Assembly (NCBI GenBank): GCA_013396915.1
Contig: VWZL01000808.1
Coordinates: forward strand, 930,001-994,000
Source: Stercorarius parasiticus
Lineage: Eukaryota; Chordata; Aves; Charadriiformes; Stercorariidae
DNA: 64,000 nt
Reading direction: 5' to 3'
Position numbers and translations under genes: made by a program. Under the pieces are notes generated by a model. It searched no databases. It worked only from the letters and a program-made list of their open reading frames with translations, and was not told the DNA's origin. Below are positions 1 through 12,166 of the stretch, in pieces. How positions within the stretch are numbered: position 1 is the first letter of the stretch; every line of letters starts with the position of its first letter.

Positions 1-705
1 AAGCATTCTTTAATACAATGTGTAGTCTTTCCTGGTAAAAGCAAGTACTGTCTTATATCTAGAATGGTACTAGTTAAGAGGAAAATGGAAAATATTTTTA
101 TTAAGAGACTGAGGCTTCCAGAGAAGGGGCCTCTTGACCTAGATGAGGACAGGCTACTCCTTATCCCTATAGCTCTCTGCCTGCCACATGCTGCAAATCT
201 GCATTTGATTCCATGTACAAGTGCAGAGGAAGCCCCCACACCACACTTTTTCTCTGCACTGTGTGGAAATGGAGCCTTTTAGTTGATGAGCAAAGCTCAT
301 TTAGGACGTGTACACATTTTATTACGGAAAACTTTCTATTGGTTCTCTGTATATAATGGAGGAATAAGAACAGCCCAAAAGTGTGATTTATAAACTGTGT
401 AAGATGACCGCTAGTCCCGTAAAACTCCTAAGGACCCACAAAAGCATCATTGTTTAGAATGATTAGCTCTGTAGCAAGTACAGGGAAGATTCACTTCTGA
501 CTGGTTTGGCAAGGGATGCCGAGTGCTACGCACACTGGATACTGCCCGATTTTAATGAAAATTTAAAACCACTGTCTAAAAACCAGACCAAAAAAAGCTT
601 CTTTTTCAGAAAGCTCCTATAAAAGTAAGACTCGCTCTGAAGAAAAAATAGGGTATCAAAGAGCTGCATAAGAAGCTGTAAACTAAATTTGGTTGCTGTA
701 TGTTA
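1..705. other. AT-rich non-coding stretch, no gene seen
   Basis: Stops are frequent in all frames. The one open frame here (64-282, +) has no splice context or recognisable domain. An acceptor-like tract near 575-590 precedes a possible GT donor at about 606, but the implied exon would be only about 15 nt, so I do not call it. Nothing else supportable is seen. Confidence 0.6.
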
Positions 706-795
706 ATCATAGAATGGTTTGGATTGGAAGGGACCTTAAATATCTTCTAGTTCCAACCTTCCTGCACGGGCAGGTGTACCTCCCATGAGGCCAGG
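706..795 (-). mobile_element. CR1 LINE, 3'-end fragment (minus strand)
   Basis: The plus strand begins ATCATAGAATGGTTTGGATT and continues GGAAGGGACCTTAAA, then TCTAGTTCCAACC and a degenerate CACGGGCAGG...CCTCCCA segment. This is the reverse complement of the avian CR1 3' terminus (AAGGTCCCTTCC...TTCTATGAT), so the element lies on the minus strand. Only the last 90 or so bases remain, which is typical of 5'-truncated CR1 copies. Several substitutions and the lost 5' side suggest an older insertion than the copies at 16.4 and 19.6 kb. No coding sequence is retained. Confidence 0.9.
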
Positions 796-2275
796 TATCT
801 TCCTTCCACTACTTTTCCCAATTACACAAATATGTTTTGAAATGCAATGACATGTTATGTTTTGATCACTAAACCCAGTCTATGAACCAGTAAATACAGT
901 CTATGAGAACAGCCTTCTTCCCCTCACCCTGAGTGCCATGATTACCAGCCTAGGAGAGCAGTCAGGTGTAGCCTGAGGCTTCCATTTCCACACACAGCCC
1001 TTTGCACTACTTCAGTCTCCAAGTTACCAGATCCTGGGAACATTAACATCTCAAAAGACAAAAACCACAGCTCAAGAGTCCTAACATATTTTTTCCCCTC
1101 CTACTAAGTTTTCAGAACTAAAAAAAAAAAAAAAAAATCCCAATCAAGTCAATGAATAAGAACTTCTGTTAAAAATAAAATCCCATTTAATAGTGTCCTA
1201 ACCCTGCAGCCTTTAGGATTTACGTTCTAAAAATGTTCTTTCCAACTGGGAAGATGAGAATCTTTTTGCTCTAAACAACTAGTGAAAAAAAGCTTTTTTG
1301 TACAGGTGAGCTCACCCTTGATGCCAAGTAGTGACTGTTCTCCTTGCTTCGTCTCCAAGTCAAGCTGACTTCCCAAGGAAAGAAGAAAAAGATGTCAGAT
1401 CAGGCCCTAGCAGCAAACTAGCACTGTCAGAGAGCTTCTAGCTGACTCAGTAGAGCTTCTTCAAGTTTGCTTGCAGATGACCATGAAGACATACCCTCAA
1501 TAATATAGACCCCAGACTGCTCTGTCCTGATGGCAGCGCTCACAACAAGATCTGCAGAAAACATCTGTGGCCCAACTCCACATGCAGCAGAACTGAATGC
1601 AGCACAGCCCAGAATGATCCAACCAAATATATTTAACTCACATTATGTTAATTGTTGCCAAGGTTCGCCATGAAATATCAGGGTCTTCCTAGTATTTTAG
1701 GCACAGGAAACATTTTGAGGTACGTTATTCACCTTCTGTCTCCCTCCCAGATTTATCAGAGGAGCAGAATAATCGCATAACTGGAAGATGATAGCTTACC
1801 AGAGAAGGAGAAAACAGAAGACTGCCAGGAAAAGGACACCTGCCTAGAAAACACAGTGCATGGGAGTCAAGGTAAACGCACATCATAAACACTTACAGCA
1901 ATGCTCATTTACACAGCAGCTAGGAGACTGTCAATTTTTCTTTCTATTATTAAAAACCACTTCTAAAGTTTTATTATTTACTCAGGTAATCTTAGTCAAT
2001 CTGAAGACTAGAAAGCGAGTTCAGGAGTAAATTTCTTGGAAGAAGATTGGTTTGCTTCATTACAATTTTGTCTTTTCAAACAGTCTGTTTAACCGGTTCT
2101 TTATTAGGATACAGCAAAAATTACAATAGACTTACAAATTGCTGATTGTAGTACCTGCAGCTTAAAATTAATTTCAGTACCTTTCCTCAAGAACCTACCA
2201 CAAGAAATAACTACTAATGCACATTTCAAGTAGCTCTCTTGGTCAAAGCAAGACAAATAAAAATCACCAGAGGAT

Positions 2276-2320
2276 CAGAGAAATGCAGAGCTGGAAGAGA
2301 TTATGTAGTCCCAAGCCTTC
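2276..2320 (-). mobile_element. Possible very degenerate CR1/L3-type 3' relic
   Basis: The stretch AAATGCAGAGCTGGAAGAGA followed by TTATGTAGTCCCAAGCC resembles the reverse complement of an old CR1/L3 3' end (GGGCTGGAAGGGACC...TCATCTAGTCC), with about ten bases missing in the middle. The match is short and could be chance. If real, it is far older than the other CR1 copies in the window. Confidence 0.35.
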
Positions 2321-5274
2321 TAAGGAAATGCATTTCCATTTAACTTCTACAGAAACACATTTGCATATCTACAAGGCTGTTTCAGATAGACAGATAAGCA
2401 CATAAGAATTCTCTTCTATAAAGGAAATTCCATTAAAAAATTATTTTAAGCCTATGACTTAGAAGAGGTTTTCTGACATCCAAGGAAAACCATCTTTGCT
2501 TCAAATTAAACCAACTTGCTTCTTGAGCTTCTCCAACAAGACATAGAAAATGAATGATTACTATATTTTTAAACAGAAACCTTTTAAAATGAAAGGCTGT
2601 CCCCCTGCCCTTGTCTTTTTTTTTTTTCTAAAAAATGGAAACAATTACTACTTTTTTTTTTCCCCCTCTTAAGTCATGATTTCTACACCTCCTCACACTG
2701 TTGTTACTTCTTTGGAATAGGCAGTGTAGTTCTGAGTGAGTAGACTCGGAAGCACTGAAACAGAACTGTTGTTCCCCTCCCCACATTGAGGCGTGCAATT
2801 CCTAGTTATTTCCTCAACTTGCAGACTTTTTTTGCATCTTCATCACACTGATGACACTGGGGTCAATCAAAAAATAATTCCAACACTACTGTTCATTTTA
2901 GAAGCCTTTACACACTTTACCGGCTGTCATGACAACTTTACGCCACGCAAACCAGCTGAAGAGAGATGGACATTTCTGTACTTCACATCTTCATTGCTTT
3001 TGTCCTCGTAGCAGCTGCTATGCAGTTCAGCAGCTCAGCCAAAAATCATTTCTTAATAAATTTTACTTCATATTTACAACAAATCCACAAAGGAGATCAT
3101 ATTTCGTTCCCAAGTCTGTCCTCATACAGACCTGGGGATCTGGCGTCTCAAAGGAAGCAGCCTTGATGTCTTCCGAGTTTTAACTTATTTACATGGAGTT
3201 CTTCACATAAAACAGTCTGAACATAACATATGACTTGCTGGCCAAGATGTATGCTAACCAATATGTAATTCCATCAACCCAGACATTTTATTCCCAAGAG
3301 CAAGCCTCGTAACTTGCCACTACCATACAAGACTATTAACACCCATCACTGCTCATCTAGCTCACTCACCTTAGAAAGCCATCAAAGAAAAGGTATCCCA
3401 ATAAGAAATATTTGAACTCCACAAAAACAGGTTGTACTTATTTGGTCCACCTCAAACCTGTAGTACTTTCCATTAGTCCAACCAATCTGTTTAGCAGAAA
3501 CCTAATAGGAAATTCTATAGTATTTCCCTCTCAACCTTACACATAAGTATCAAAAAATAAACCTGGCCTCACCCACTTTCACCACAAAAAAAAAAGTAAT
3601 TTTTCAAACATAGGTCATTAATCTCTTTAACCTAACTCTACAGTACTGTCCCAGAAGCACGTGCTGCAGAGCTGCTTCAACTCACATTAGTTTACAATGG
3701 AACTGGACATGGCAGGGTGTGTGGAGACCCTCAAGCTCTTCAAGAGATGTAGTCTGGAAGGTAAAGCTTGACATTGATTTAAAACTGCATAGTATACACT
3801 TAATATTTCAAACCTTCACTAACGCAATCAGATAAACAGAATATTTAATTAATCCCATTCCTAGCACAATTTCTTCTGAGTTGTCAGGAACAATCAGCAA
3901 ATGACAAGTTCTGCATCATTAGTCTTTCTTGTGATTGTTTTCAAAACAACTAAATTGTGATCACCAGAGGCCTAAAATACTGCTGGTCTTATTGATTATC
4001 GCTGTGCAAAGACATTTTTCTTTCCTGTGTTCTCTTTCCAGCTTTGCACACACGAGATAATTAAGCAGCAAGACAGAGTAGTGCTGATAATGCACATCTC
4101 CCCAGTTGGGCAGCAAGGCGCCCGGGTGAAGCCAAGCACCTTCAGTATGCACAAGTGGATGTTAATCAGCACTCAGCTACCACATAGTCCAGCACACCTC
4201 CTCTCGGACTGCAACACCTTATTCTGAATAATGACACAAACCTGTATCCCTATGCCAAAAAACCCCAACAGATTAAATGGCTACTACTGGAAACAGCACC
4301 CTATGCTTCCAAAGTGTTTTATGAGCATTGGTTTGTCAGGTTCTCTGGTAGATCTTTTTTTTTTTAATTTAATGATAATTTTCCAACAAACATTATTTGA
4401 AACAGGAAAGAATTGGGTTTTAATATTCTGGGAACCTGCAGTTTTCTTCCGGAAATACAATTTCTGTCTAGACCTAGCCGTGTCCCTACTCTGTTGACTG
4501 ATGCTTAAAAAAAGTTGAGTAACTACACAAAAATGGCACTGGGACATTCCTTACACACAAAAAATAAAAAGAAAAGAATTACAGTGCAATAAGCCAGGCT
4601 TTCTATGAGCTGAGAGAGGGCAAGGAGTCCCAAGATGAAAGAACAGCTTTTTGCAGGAAACATTTTGGTGTTTTGGTTTGTTTTTTCTCTTCTGTTTTGA
4701 TAATGAGCTGTGGCTACATTCACGCAACTTCTCTGTTCTCCATTGCAAGTTTATGTGGGAGCTGCTTAATGTCGCTGCAGCCCACAGCGCAGAAATGGAC
4801 AGGCCACCTCACATTTAGGAGTGGCACCAGGCTCACCCACAGGTATATATATAATAAGCAAAACAACTGCTTATTTTCCGTAATCAGAGAGCTAATTAGG
4901 AGTAATGCCAGTAAGATGACCAAGAAGGGTTCTTGTCCAAACCTGGCATTATAGAAAGCATTAATAGGTTTTGTATATCATGTCAACTGCACAAAAAATA
5001 ATAATGCTTTAAACAATTCCACTTGTCTTTGCACATGCAGACCCAAAACAGATGGAAAATCTCTCATCCAATTCAATGCACACTGATCAGGGGACCTTAA
5101 CAGCTCACAGATCTGCTACAGGGGACATTTCTATAGTATACATCAAATAACCGCCTGACCTCTATTATCCATAGATTTCTACTAGCAGTCCATCTAAAAT
5201 GTATTTGTGTTGGCAATGCTAGTTTTCTTTAGTATCTGTGTGTGCATAAGCTATTAAAAGTGCATATAACTTAC

Positions 5275-5348
5275 CAAAAATATTCTCCTGTGCATTTAAC
5301 AAGCAAATAATGTGGCTGAACGGGGAATAAATGTGACTAAGTGTAAAA
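5275..5348 (-). other. Exon-like segment, minus strand (74 nt), unidentified
   Basis: On the minus strand a strong acceptor (GCTGGGTTTTTTCAG) is followed 74 nt later by the strong donor TTTTTG|GTAAGTT. Only one frame is open across the segment; it reads FTLSHIYSPFSHIICLLNAQ and then a few more residues. I recognise no family. AT-rich introns commonly contain such pseudo-exons, so this may be chance. RNA evidence would decide. Confidence 0.15.
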
Positions 5349-5618
5349 CTGAAAAAACCCAGCAACTTTGCAGACCTGATTTGTAATTTTCCAACCTCTA
5401 CAACTAAACACATTTCCGTACCATTTCAACTCTGTTTTATTTCAATTTCATACCAGCTTTAGTAAGTTAATAGCATAATTGTATGCACAAATGCTCTCCA
5501 GTATGGCATGACACCACCAGAAAAAAAATTTTCCTCTTTCAGATTGCTGTAAACATCATTAAATTGCAGCTTCCTATAATGTAATATGCAAATTTCACTC
5601 ATGATACTATCACTGAAA

Positions 5619-5639
5619 GATTCATACGATGTATGAATC
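5619..5639. repeat. Perfect 9-bp inverted repeat, 3-nt loop
   Basis: GATTCATAC and its exact reverse complement GTATGAATC are separated by GAT. It could form a small hairpin or act as a dimeric protein site. It is too short for a microRNA precursor. Confidence 0.6.
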
Positions 5640-7174
5640 AGTAAAAGCATTTGACTTTACCTGTTAAGGATAACAACTTGTTAATATGCCATCATACAGC
5701 ATTAAAAATGAAGCAAACGCACATTTTACAAGACTTGCTCAACTATAAAATAAGTTCATACCTGGCTGTTTCAGAACAAATTCTTCAATGGCAGAGTCAT
5801 TGACAAAATTTTAACTCATGACAACAAACACTTCCCACCTAATGCTTTTTTCCAAATACGATCACCGATTTGGTAGAACATACATGAAAACTGACAAAAC
5901 CAAGAGAAATCCAGGAAAAAAACATTATGCATCTATGCAAATGAATATATACTAGATATCTTATATACTTCTGCATACTTTTGTCACTAAACATCAAAAA
6001 CAACCAGAACACAGTATATCCTATATTACATGGTAATAAGCCAATCCAATGTAATAATTCCTGCTGTCGGAAGGATGACGGTGATAATTAACAGTTGCAC
6101 ATGGATATTTTGCAACAGGATCAATGCAAGAGCCTCCCTCCATTTGAATCACAGAGGCAGTGATGAAAAAATGCTAGCGCAATGATAGATGTGAAGGGAA
6201 CATACACAAGACAAAATACTTAATACTAGATGAGACTCTGCTAAAATGGCCAAGAATGTCTGCAACAGAATGAGACCTTGTTTAGCAGATGATACAAGAA
6301 ATTAAGCACATCCTCTGCCTCCCTTTTAGCTATTTGTTTTGTTCCTTGGCTTAATATCATCTCCATATGAAAGGGCCTGAAAATAGAGAACTAAGACAAT
6401 ACACATACAATCTTTCAACAGCTGGTTGCAAGGAAACCCAAGCATTCTTGTTTTTACTATGTAGAAATAACTACCCGGACACAGCTCATCTTTTGATGGA
6501 CATACACACAGATACACTTTAAGTGTTGAAACACCATCCTGAAAAAAAGAACAACCACACACCAATAAACTACACAACAGCAAACTGAAAGGATGAAGAA
6601 GTGTGAAACAATGCCTTGATGTAGAAGGGAAAACAAGATCATTCACTAGGGGGAAGACCAACATATCAGGGCATAGAAAATGAACGCGGAGAAGGGAAAG
6701 TGGAAAACAAATCAGTGAAGGAGGAAACAGAATTCTCTTAGGTAACAGAGCAAACGTACAGGGATCAGGTGAAGTCAGCCAGACTACTTTCTACCACACA
6801 ACCAACATGCTTGATATGCTCCACAATCCATACACCTGGACTAGTTAACGAAAAAACTATAGGAAAAGCAAGAAATACCTCAGAAGAGAACCCGATCTTG
6901 AGTTCTTGCTCAAAGAGGGAGATACAAGAAACAATTCATGCAGTGCATTGGATAACATTAGTGACGAAAAGTTACACAGCAATTTTTGTTATCGTCTATG
7001 TAAAATATTTACTGTATTTTTCAGAGCCTTAAATGAAGATTTGAGTATTTTACTCCTGAAACAGGATCTTCTAACATAGTTAGATGTAATCTGCAGAACA
7101 ATTGACTCAAATTCATATGCAAGGAAGCCAGGAGCCACGTGCAGACTGTATCGCATTGCCACACCGCCAGTCTC

Positions 7175-7210
7175 TACACTTCAGTTATTATGTACACTTC
7201 AGTTATTATG
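7175..7210. repeat. Exact 18-bp tandem duplication
   Basis: The unit TACACTTCAGTTATTATG occurs twice head to tail with no mismatch. This looks like a recent replication-slippage duplication, so copy number may vary between individuals. Confidence 0.9.
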
Positions 7211-8498
7211 CCTGCCCAGAAAAGTGCAACTAAGAGGAAGAAGAAGGAAGAAGCAGCGAAGAGAAGGGATGAAATTCATTTGTTGTCTGTCAATAAGCCT
7301 ATAAAGCCAGCAGCCTTGTTAGCGTCTGTTTAAAAGTGCATTTGGAAGCAATAGAGCTGATATCACCTGCTTTTCATTTTCTTTCCTTATGCGAGCAACT
7401 GAAATAAAAGTCTTCCTTGTAACCAAAGAATATAAAAGATGTTACGAGTAAATTTTATTAACTCCATTTCATTTTCCTATGATAAAAAACACCAAGAAGC
7501 AAGAAACAAGACACTCAAGACTTGAAAAAATAATAATCAACAACTTGAAGCTCCTTACTTCAAGGTTAATGTGAATGAAATTTACTCAAGTTGAACATTA
7601 CACCAATTACAAAAGCAAAAAAAATGTAAGCTCTGATTTCTAACAGTAGAGGTAGACGCAATGTTTCCAGAATGCTCATTATATATAGATTTAAGTTTCT
7701 CCAGGGACTGATTAAGGCTAGAGAAGTTCTATCAATACCATTAGGCTCACTAAGATGCAGTTCTCCCCTCTCAATGCATTCATACCTTCGAAAACGAGGA
7801 CACAACTACAAATGGTTTGAAGTATCATATAATGTCATGGTTGCTCTTCCTTCTCAAACCGTTTTAACTATCAGCTACAACAGACACAAAGCGATCTAAT
7901 CTAGATAAAAAACAGCAATACATAGAAGCAAGCCCTTCAAGAAGTTGCCAGTATACCTGGTCCATTGTTTTAAACATTGGGTCAGAAATTGAGAAAAGTG
8001 TAACAAATTGAACAGTGTCTTAAAATAGCATAATCCAGTTGAAGACCATGATAGTTTTGCTGGTGTCAAAAAGTTTAGAAAAACAAACCCAACACACCCC
8101 ACTTCCATTCAGCGGTGACATTCATGAGTCAGAGCATCATCCCAACAACCTTCTTCCCAGCCACACGTTGCACTGAAAAATTGGGTAAAACCTGTTTGCC
8201 AGGAACTATTGCATTTATTCAAGTATTTTTTCTTTTTTTAACAGTAGAGAAAGTAACTTATATACTTGTGAACAAAGTTTTCTTTATAAAAAAAAAAAAA
8301 TCTCGTCCCTCTTCAAAAGGACCTACAGACCTGTTATACAGACCTATATATGTCCAGATGCAAAAGTCACTAGTTCAAGTTACTTTTTGCATTTACCAGA
8401 TCATACTATTAGGATTGCTAAATTTGGACCTACTTCTTTGCACCCCAATGCAAAGATGCTGCTACCAATTTAGAAGTAACAGGAAAAGTTATTTGCAG

Positions 8499-8667
8499 TC
8501 ATCACCTTTGAGAGATGATCTCTCCAGAGCATTTGCTTCACTCATCTCCAGGTGCCAGCACAGGCAACAGGAACAAATTACACACTTATTTGTTAATCAA
8601 CCACAAACTATTACCCACCTACATGAAGTTCAGAAACACCCTAAATTGATGCAACAAGCATTGCTAG
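8499..8667 (+). other. Exon-like segment (169 nt) at the end of a 188-codon open frame
   Basis: The plus-strand frame 8115-8681 is open for 188 codons, longer than most chance frames at this base composition. Its last part, 8499-8667, starts after an AG (GTTATTTGCAG) and ends at a strong donor TTGCTAG|GTAAGG. Only one of three frames is open across these 169 nt; part of the peptide reads SSPLRDDLSRAFASLISRCQ. No domain is recognised, the acceptor tract is weak, and the frame upstream of 8499 looks like non-coding sequence. It may be an unannotated exon, an old retro-copy or chance. Confidence 0.2.
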
Positions 8668-9950
8668 GTAAGGATTTTTAATTTACACAGTTGGATACAT
8701 CTGTAGCTTTGAGTTGATGTATGTACGTCTCTCAAAAGCTGCATTTGCAGACTACCAGAAGCCAACATCCAAAGGAAACCAGACAGTGCTGGAAAATCTC
8801 TTTAATTTCTAGCCAGATGACACTTCAGTCCTTTGAGCTGGACTGTTTAAGCAGTGGTGAGAAGCCACTAGTAGCTTCCATTTTGCATAGTGCTCTACTA
8901 GAACAGATGAACTCTCCAATGCAATGTGACACACGGGAAATCATTCCTGTTTGCTGGGTGCTGCTGAAAAAGGCGCTACCATGAGTCTTGTAGAACAAGA
9001 TCAGGTACGTGCTAGATGATTTGAGAGGCATGATCAATGCATAAGCTGGCAAGTTACCTCCTACTCAAAAAAATACAGAAGATTTTTCTGCTCATACACA
9101 TGTCATAAGCAGAAATTGAGTCAAAGTAAACTTCACTCCTGCAAAACTTGAATCTTTATGAATACCAAGCCATCAGCTTTCCATAAGCTGGAAAGAGACA
9201 GTAAGAGTCAAAACATCTCACTGCAAAATAATGATATCAAGCAACCACAAAATTATTTTTCACAAGTCTAAAAAATACACTCGATGTTTGAGCTCAGTCT
9301 GACCAGAAGGAAGCACTGCAGTATTTTCAGTAGTGATATTTACCCTTACTGGGTGCAGTTAATTGTTTTTTATTTGGAACATGATCTCCCTGTTATTCTT
9401 CCAAACAACAGTGTCATTTTAATCTTTATAGCACACATGCGAGAAAAATACGTAGGTGCAATAAGGCTAACTGTACAAGAAGCAACACTGCCCTGGGACC
9501 CATTCCAAGCCAAAATGTATGAGTGCATAGGGAAAAAGCAGAAGGGAAAATTCATTAAAGAAAATTAAAATATCTTAAGCCCAGAAAATGGTGCAGTTAA
9601 GTCTTCCAGTTTCAGCAAATTGTGTCTATTCTTAGAGAAAACAGAAGCTCTCTCAGCTGAGCTGTTTCCCATTATCCTCAAGAAAAATAAAACAGGATCA
9701 CCTTTTAGCTCCCGATATTACTACTATCTTCTTGGGAATGTTTAGTTTCTTTAGTGAAGTCAGATGTCTTCTTGGATCTCAAATAACTTTAAAGATGTAC
9801 AGATGGTCAAAATGCTTGCTTTTCTTTTCATCTTCTTGTCAACTAAGAAATGTCAGCCCTGTGATGGCCAGACCATTATTGACAGTATCAAGCACTTAAT
9901 TCCCCTGCATTTAGATAGGCTTTCCTGGCTAGCAGGCTTTTTGGTGGTTT

Positions 9951-10009
9951 GGGGGGAGGTGGGGGGGGAGGGTGTGTGGTTTTTTGGTTTTTGTTTTTTT
10001 TTTTTTTTT
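9951..10009 (+). repeat. G-rich run followed by T-rich run (possible G-quadruplex)
   Basis: G6, GG, G8 and GGG runs lie within 9951-9972, followed by a TTTTTTGG / poly-T tract to about 10009. The G runs can satisfy a four-tract quadruplex pattern. Simple sequence of this kind is slippage-prone and often poorly assembled. Confidence 0.6.
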
Positions 10010-10370
10010 ATAGCCGCAGGGTTTAGATAGTCATTTGCTAAATGATTTGTTCACAAATAATGGGTGGGTGGGCACCGGGGAGAAAGAGCAATAATTTAAC
10101 ATCAAACAGGTTTGGACAGAATTGTGACTACCTATAGGAAAAAAGGTGATTAAAAATCTTGTATCACCAGGTCCCTACTTTCCCTCAGACTCTCAGGTTG
10201 CCATTACACAAAGAAGGGCAGTAGTTGGAAAATAGCAGAGTTTAATATATTTAAATAAAAATTACAAGAATTTTAAGGTGTGTACAGCACATGTACTCAT
10301 TTTCTTAGAATTATGCACTTAACTGACTAGAAGATGGCCACCTAGCACATCAGGAGGGGCTATTCCCATT

Positions 10371-10390
10371 GAATAAAAAAGAATAAAAAA
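10371..10390. repeat. 10-bp tandem duplication
   Basis: GAATAAAAAA occurs twice in tandem without mismatch. This is simple AT-rich slippage sequence with no evident function. Confidence 0.8.
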
Positions 10391-10519
10391 GCTGGTCCAT
10401 TAACTACTTCTGTAAACAACCAACACCAAACTCCTAAAAAGCTTGGAAAATAAATATAAATGAATACACATATTCTGAGCAGTACTCATTGCCTCAGACA
10501 TTACAAACACATCACCTAC

Positions 10520-10576
10520 CAGGTTTTTTGCGCCCCCAGCACAACTTTCCCCACCGAAAGAGGAAAGATTCTTCTT
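10520..10576 (-). other. Exon-like segment, minus strand (57 nt), unidentified
   Basis: On the minus strand a plausible acceptor (GATAATCTCTTGCAG) and the donor AACCTG|GTAGGTGATG bound a 57-nt segment, an exact multiple of three. One open frame reads KKNLSSFGGESCAGGAKNL. It is richer in G+C and CpG than its flanks, as real exons often are. No family is recognised, and a second frame is also open, so the reading frame is not certain. Confidence 0.2.
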
Positions 10577-12136
10577 CTGCAAGAGATTATCATTAGCTAG
10601 TAAGAAAACTACTGCAAAATGCTGATGTAGTCAAAGGAAATCACACAATAATTATTTTCTTTATTAATAAACAAATGCATTGGCCTCTTACCAAAAATAC
10701 TAATTAATGTAGACACTACATTTTCTTCACATTACAAAAACTGGAACGGCAGCTAAGCCTTGCAGAGGTTTTAAGAGCTGCTCAGTCTGGATGAACAGAT
10801 GAATTAACTGCTTCTAGATGTTTTCTGTTCTTCATGTCTGTATCTGCTGACTAATATGAAGCAAGCCATTAGTCATCCAACAGTTAGTCCGAGCAACATG
10901 CTAAATGAATACACTCTGGGCATTTACATGCAGTTACCTTAATTTAATATATCAGTGGCTGCACTCCTGCATTTTTTAACAGTGAAAACGTCGCTTTTAC
11001 ATTTTTAACTTGCCAGAATCATTCAGCTCTCATGACTTACATATAATCAAGGCAACTGTTCTTTCAGAGCAATGACTGCAAAAGCACAGCCAATGATGCA
11101 TACCTAAAAATGCATGGCCTACACTTTCATCTCGCATTCTGACTGCCTAAACCAGGCACACACATGCACTCTTTGCACTTCAAAACTGAAACTCTTCTGA
11201 GTTTCCATGGCCTCGAGGGAAGGGGCAAGGAAAAATAGTCTTATGACTTCATCTCCAAAATGTGTCCCTTTTACCATACGATAATTACAGTTACATTGAA
11301 CAATTGGGTGCAACTGACAAACAGATTTTCCCAAGCATGTTACATGCAATACGTTTTACTGCATAATTCAGCATTTTATTACCATATATAAGTGAAACAC
11401 ACTAAGAAAAATAATCAGAATTTCTGTTTTCACATTCTAATAGCAATCTATTCCATCAGTCACAAACAGACATTTTATCAAATTGGGAGCTTCAACAAAG
11501 TATGACAGTATCCTGAAAATATTCTCCATGCTTGTTAAATATTTTCATCCTTTTAAATCTTCAGAAGAATGTAGAATGCAATTAGTCTGACAGTGTATGA
11601 GTGGTACATTACTGAAAGTGAATTACAGCTATCATGAACTGATTGAAAAAGGAGAAAAAAACAGAAAAAAATTATAGTCAAAAGCCCCCATTTGGAGAGA
11701 CATTCATATTCAGGTATTCGTCTTCAGCAACTATGAGCAGACTGGGACCACAGGTCTTGGTAACTGAGACACATATCGAGGATTTTTTTAAGATATGATT
11801 CCACAAATTCTTCTTTTATAAATACCCCAGAAGTTACTGGTGATGCCAGCTGAAAGTATTACTCCTGCTTAGATAACAAGGAGCAACAACAAAAAAGTAT
11901 ATTAAGCTGAAGCTGTACTCTTGTGCTTCTCTCTCCTACTGTTTTGTAGAAAACAGCTGTATTTCACAATATACACATTTCTTGTTTCCATTATTTTCGG
12001 ATTTAAAAAGTCTAAGCTTTAAAGGATTTTTAGCTCTCCTTTCTATTTTTTGTATTTTTAGGAAGACAACCACATGTGAAGCTGAAACCTAAACATACTG
12101 TCACAGGAGGAGCACATACTTCCTAAGTTTTTGCAG

Positions 12137-12166
12137 AAAGAGAACCGTTTCATCTATCACCACACT
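12137..12166 (+). other. Microexon-like segment (30 nt)
   Basis: A good acceptor (CCTAAGTTTTTGCAG) and the strong donor CACACT|GTAAGTAG lie 30 nt apart. The 30 nt keep frame and read KENRFIYHHT. Genuine microexons of this size exist, mainly in neuronal genes, but without flanking exons this one could easily be chance. Confidence 0.12.

Larger units (their letters stand above)
796..8100. other. AT-rich non-coding stretch with scattered simple sequence
   Basis: No recognisable gene. It contains an A run at about 1121-1137, a possible old CR1 relic at 2276-2320, T runs near 2617-2662, an exact 18-bp tandem duplication at 7175-7210, a short perfect inverted repeat at 5619-5639 and an exon-like segment on the minus strand at 5275-5348 (all listed separately). 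Open frames of 60-112 codons occur on both strands but have biased, low-information composition and no domain I recognise. Confidence 0.6.

Noticed and set aside
1121..1137. Poly-A run as the tail of a processed pseudogene
   Set aside because: No recognisable gene copy, polyadenylation signal or target-site duplication flanks it.
3360..3440. Minus-strand segment ending in CTAAG|GTGAGTG that reads like a transporter helix
   Set aside because: The acceptor is unclear, and the peptide is F/Y/L-rich as expected from AT-rich DNA. The resemblance to a sugar-nucleotide transporter motif is too short to rely on.
8979..9004. ATG in a good Kozak context followed by a GTACGT donor (a possible first coding exon)
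   Set aside because: There is no promoter signature nearby and it gives only eight codons. Such combinations are frequent by chance in 64 kb.
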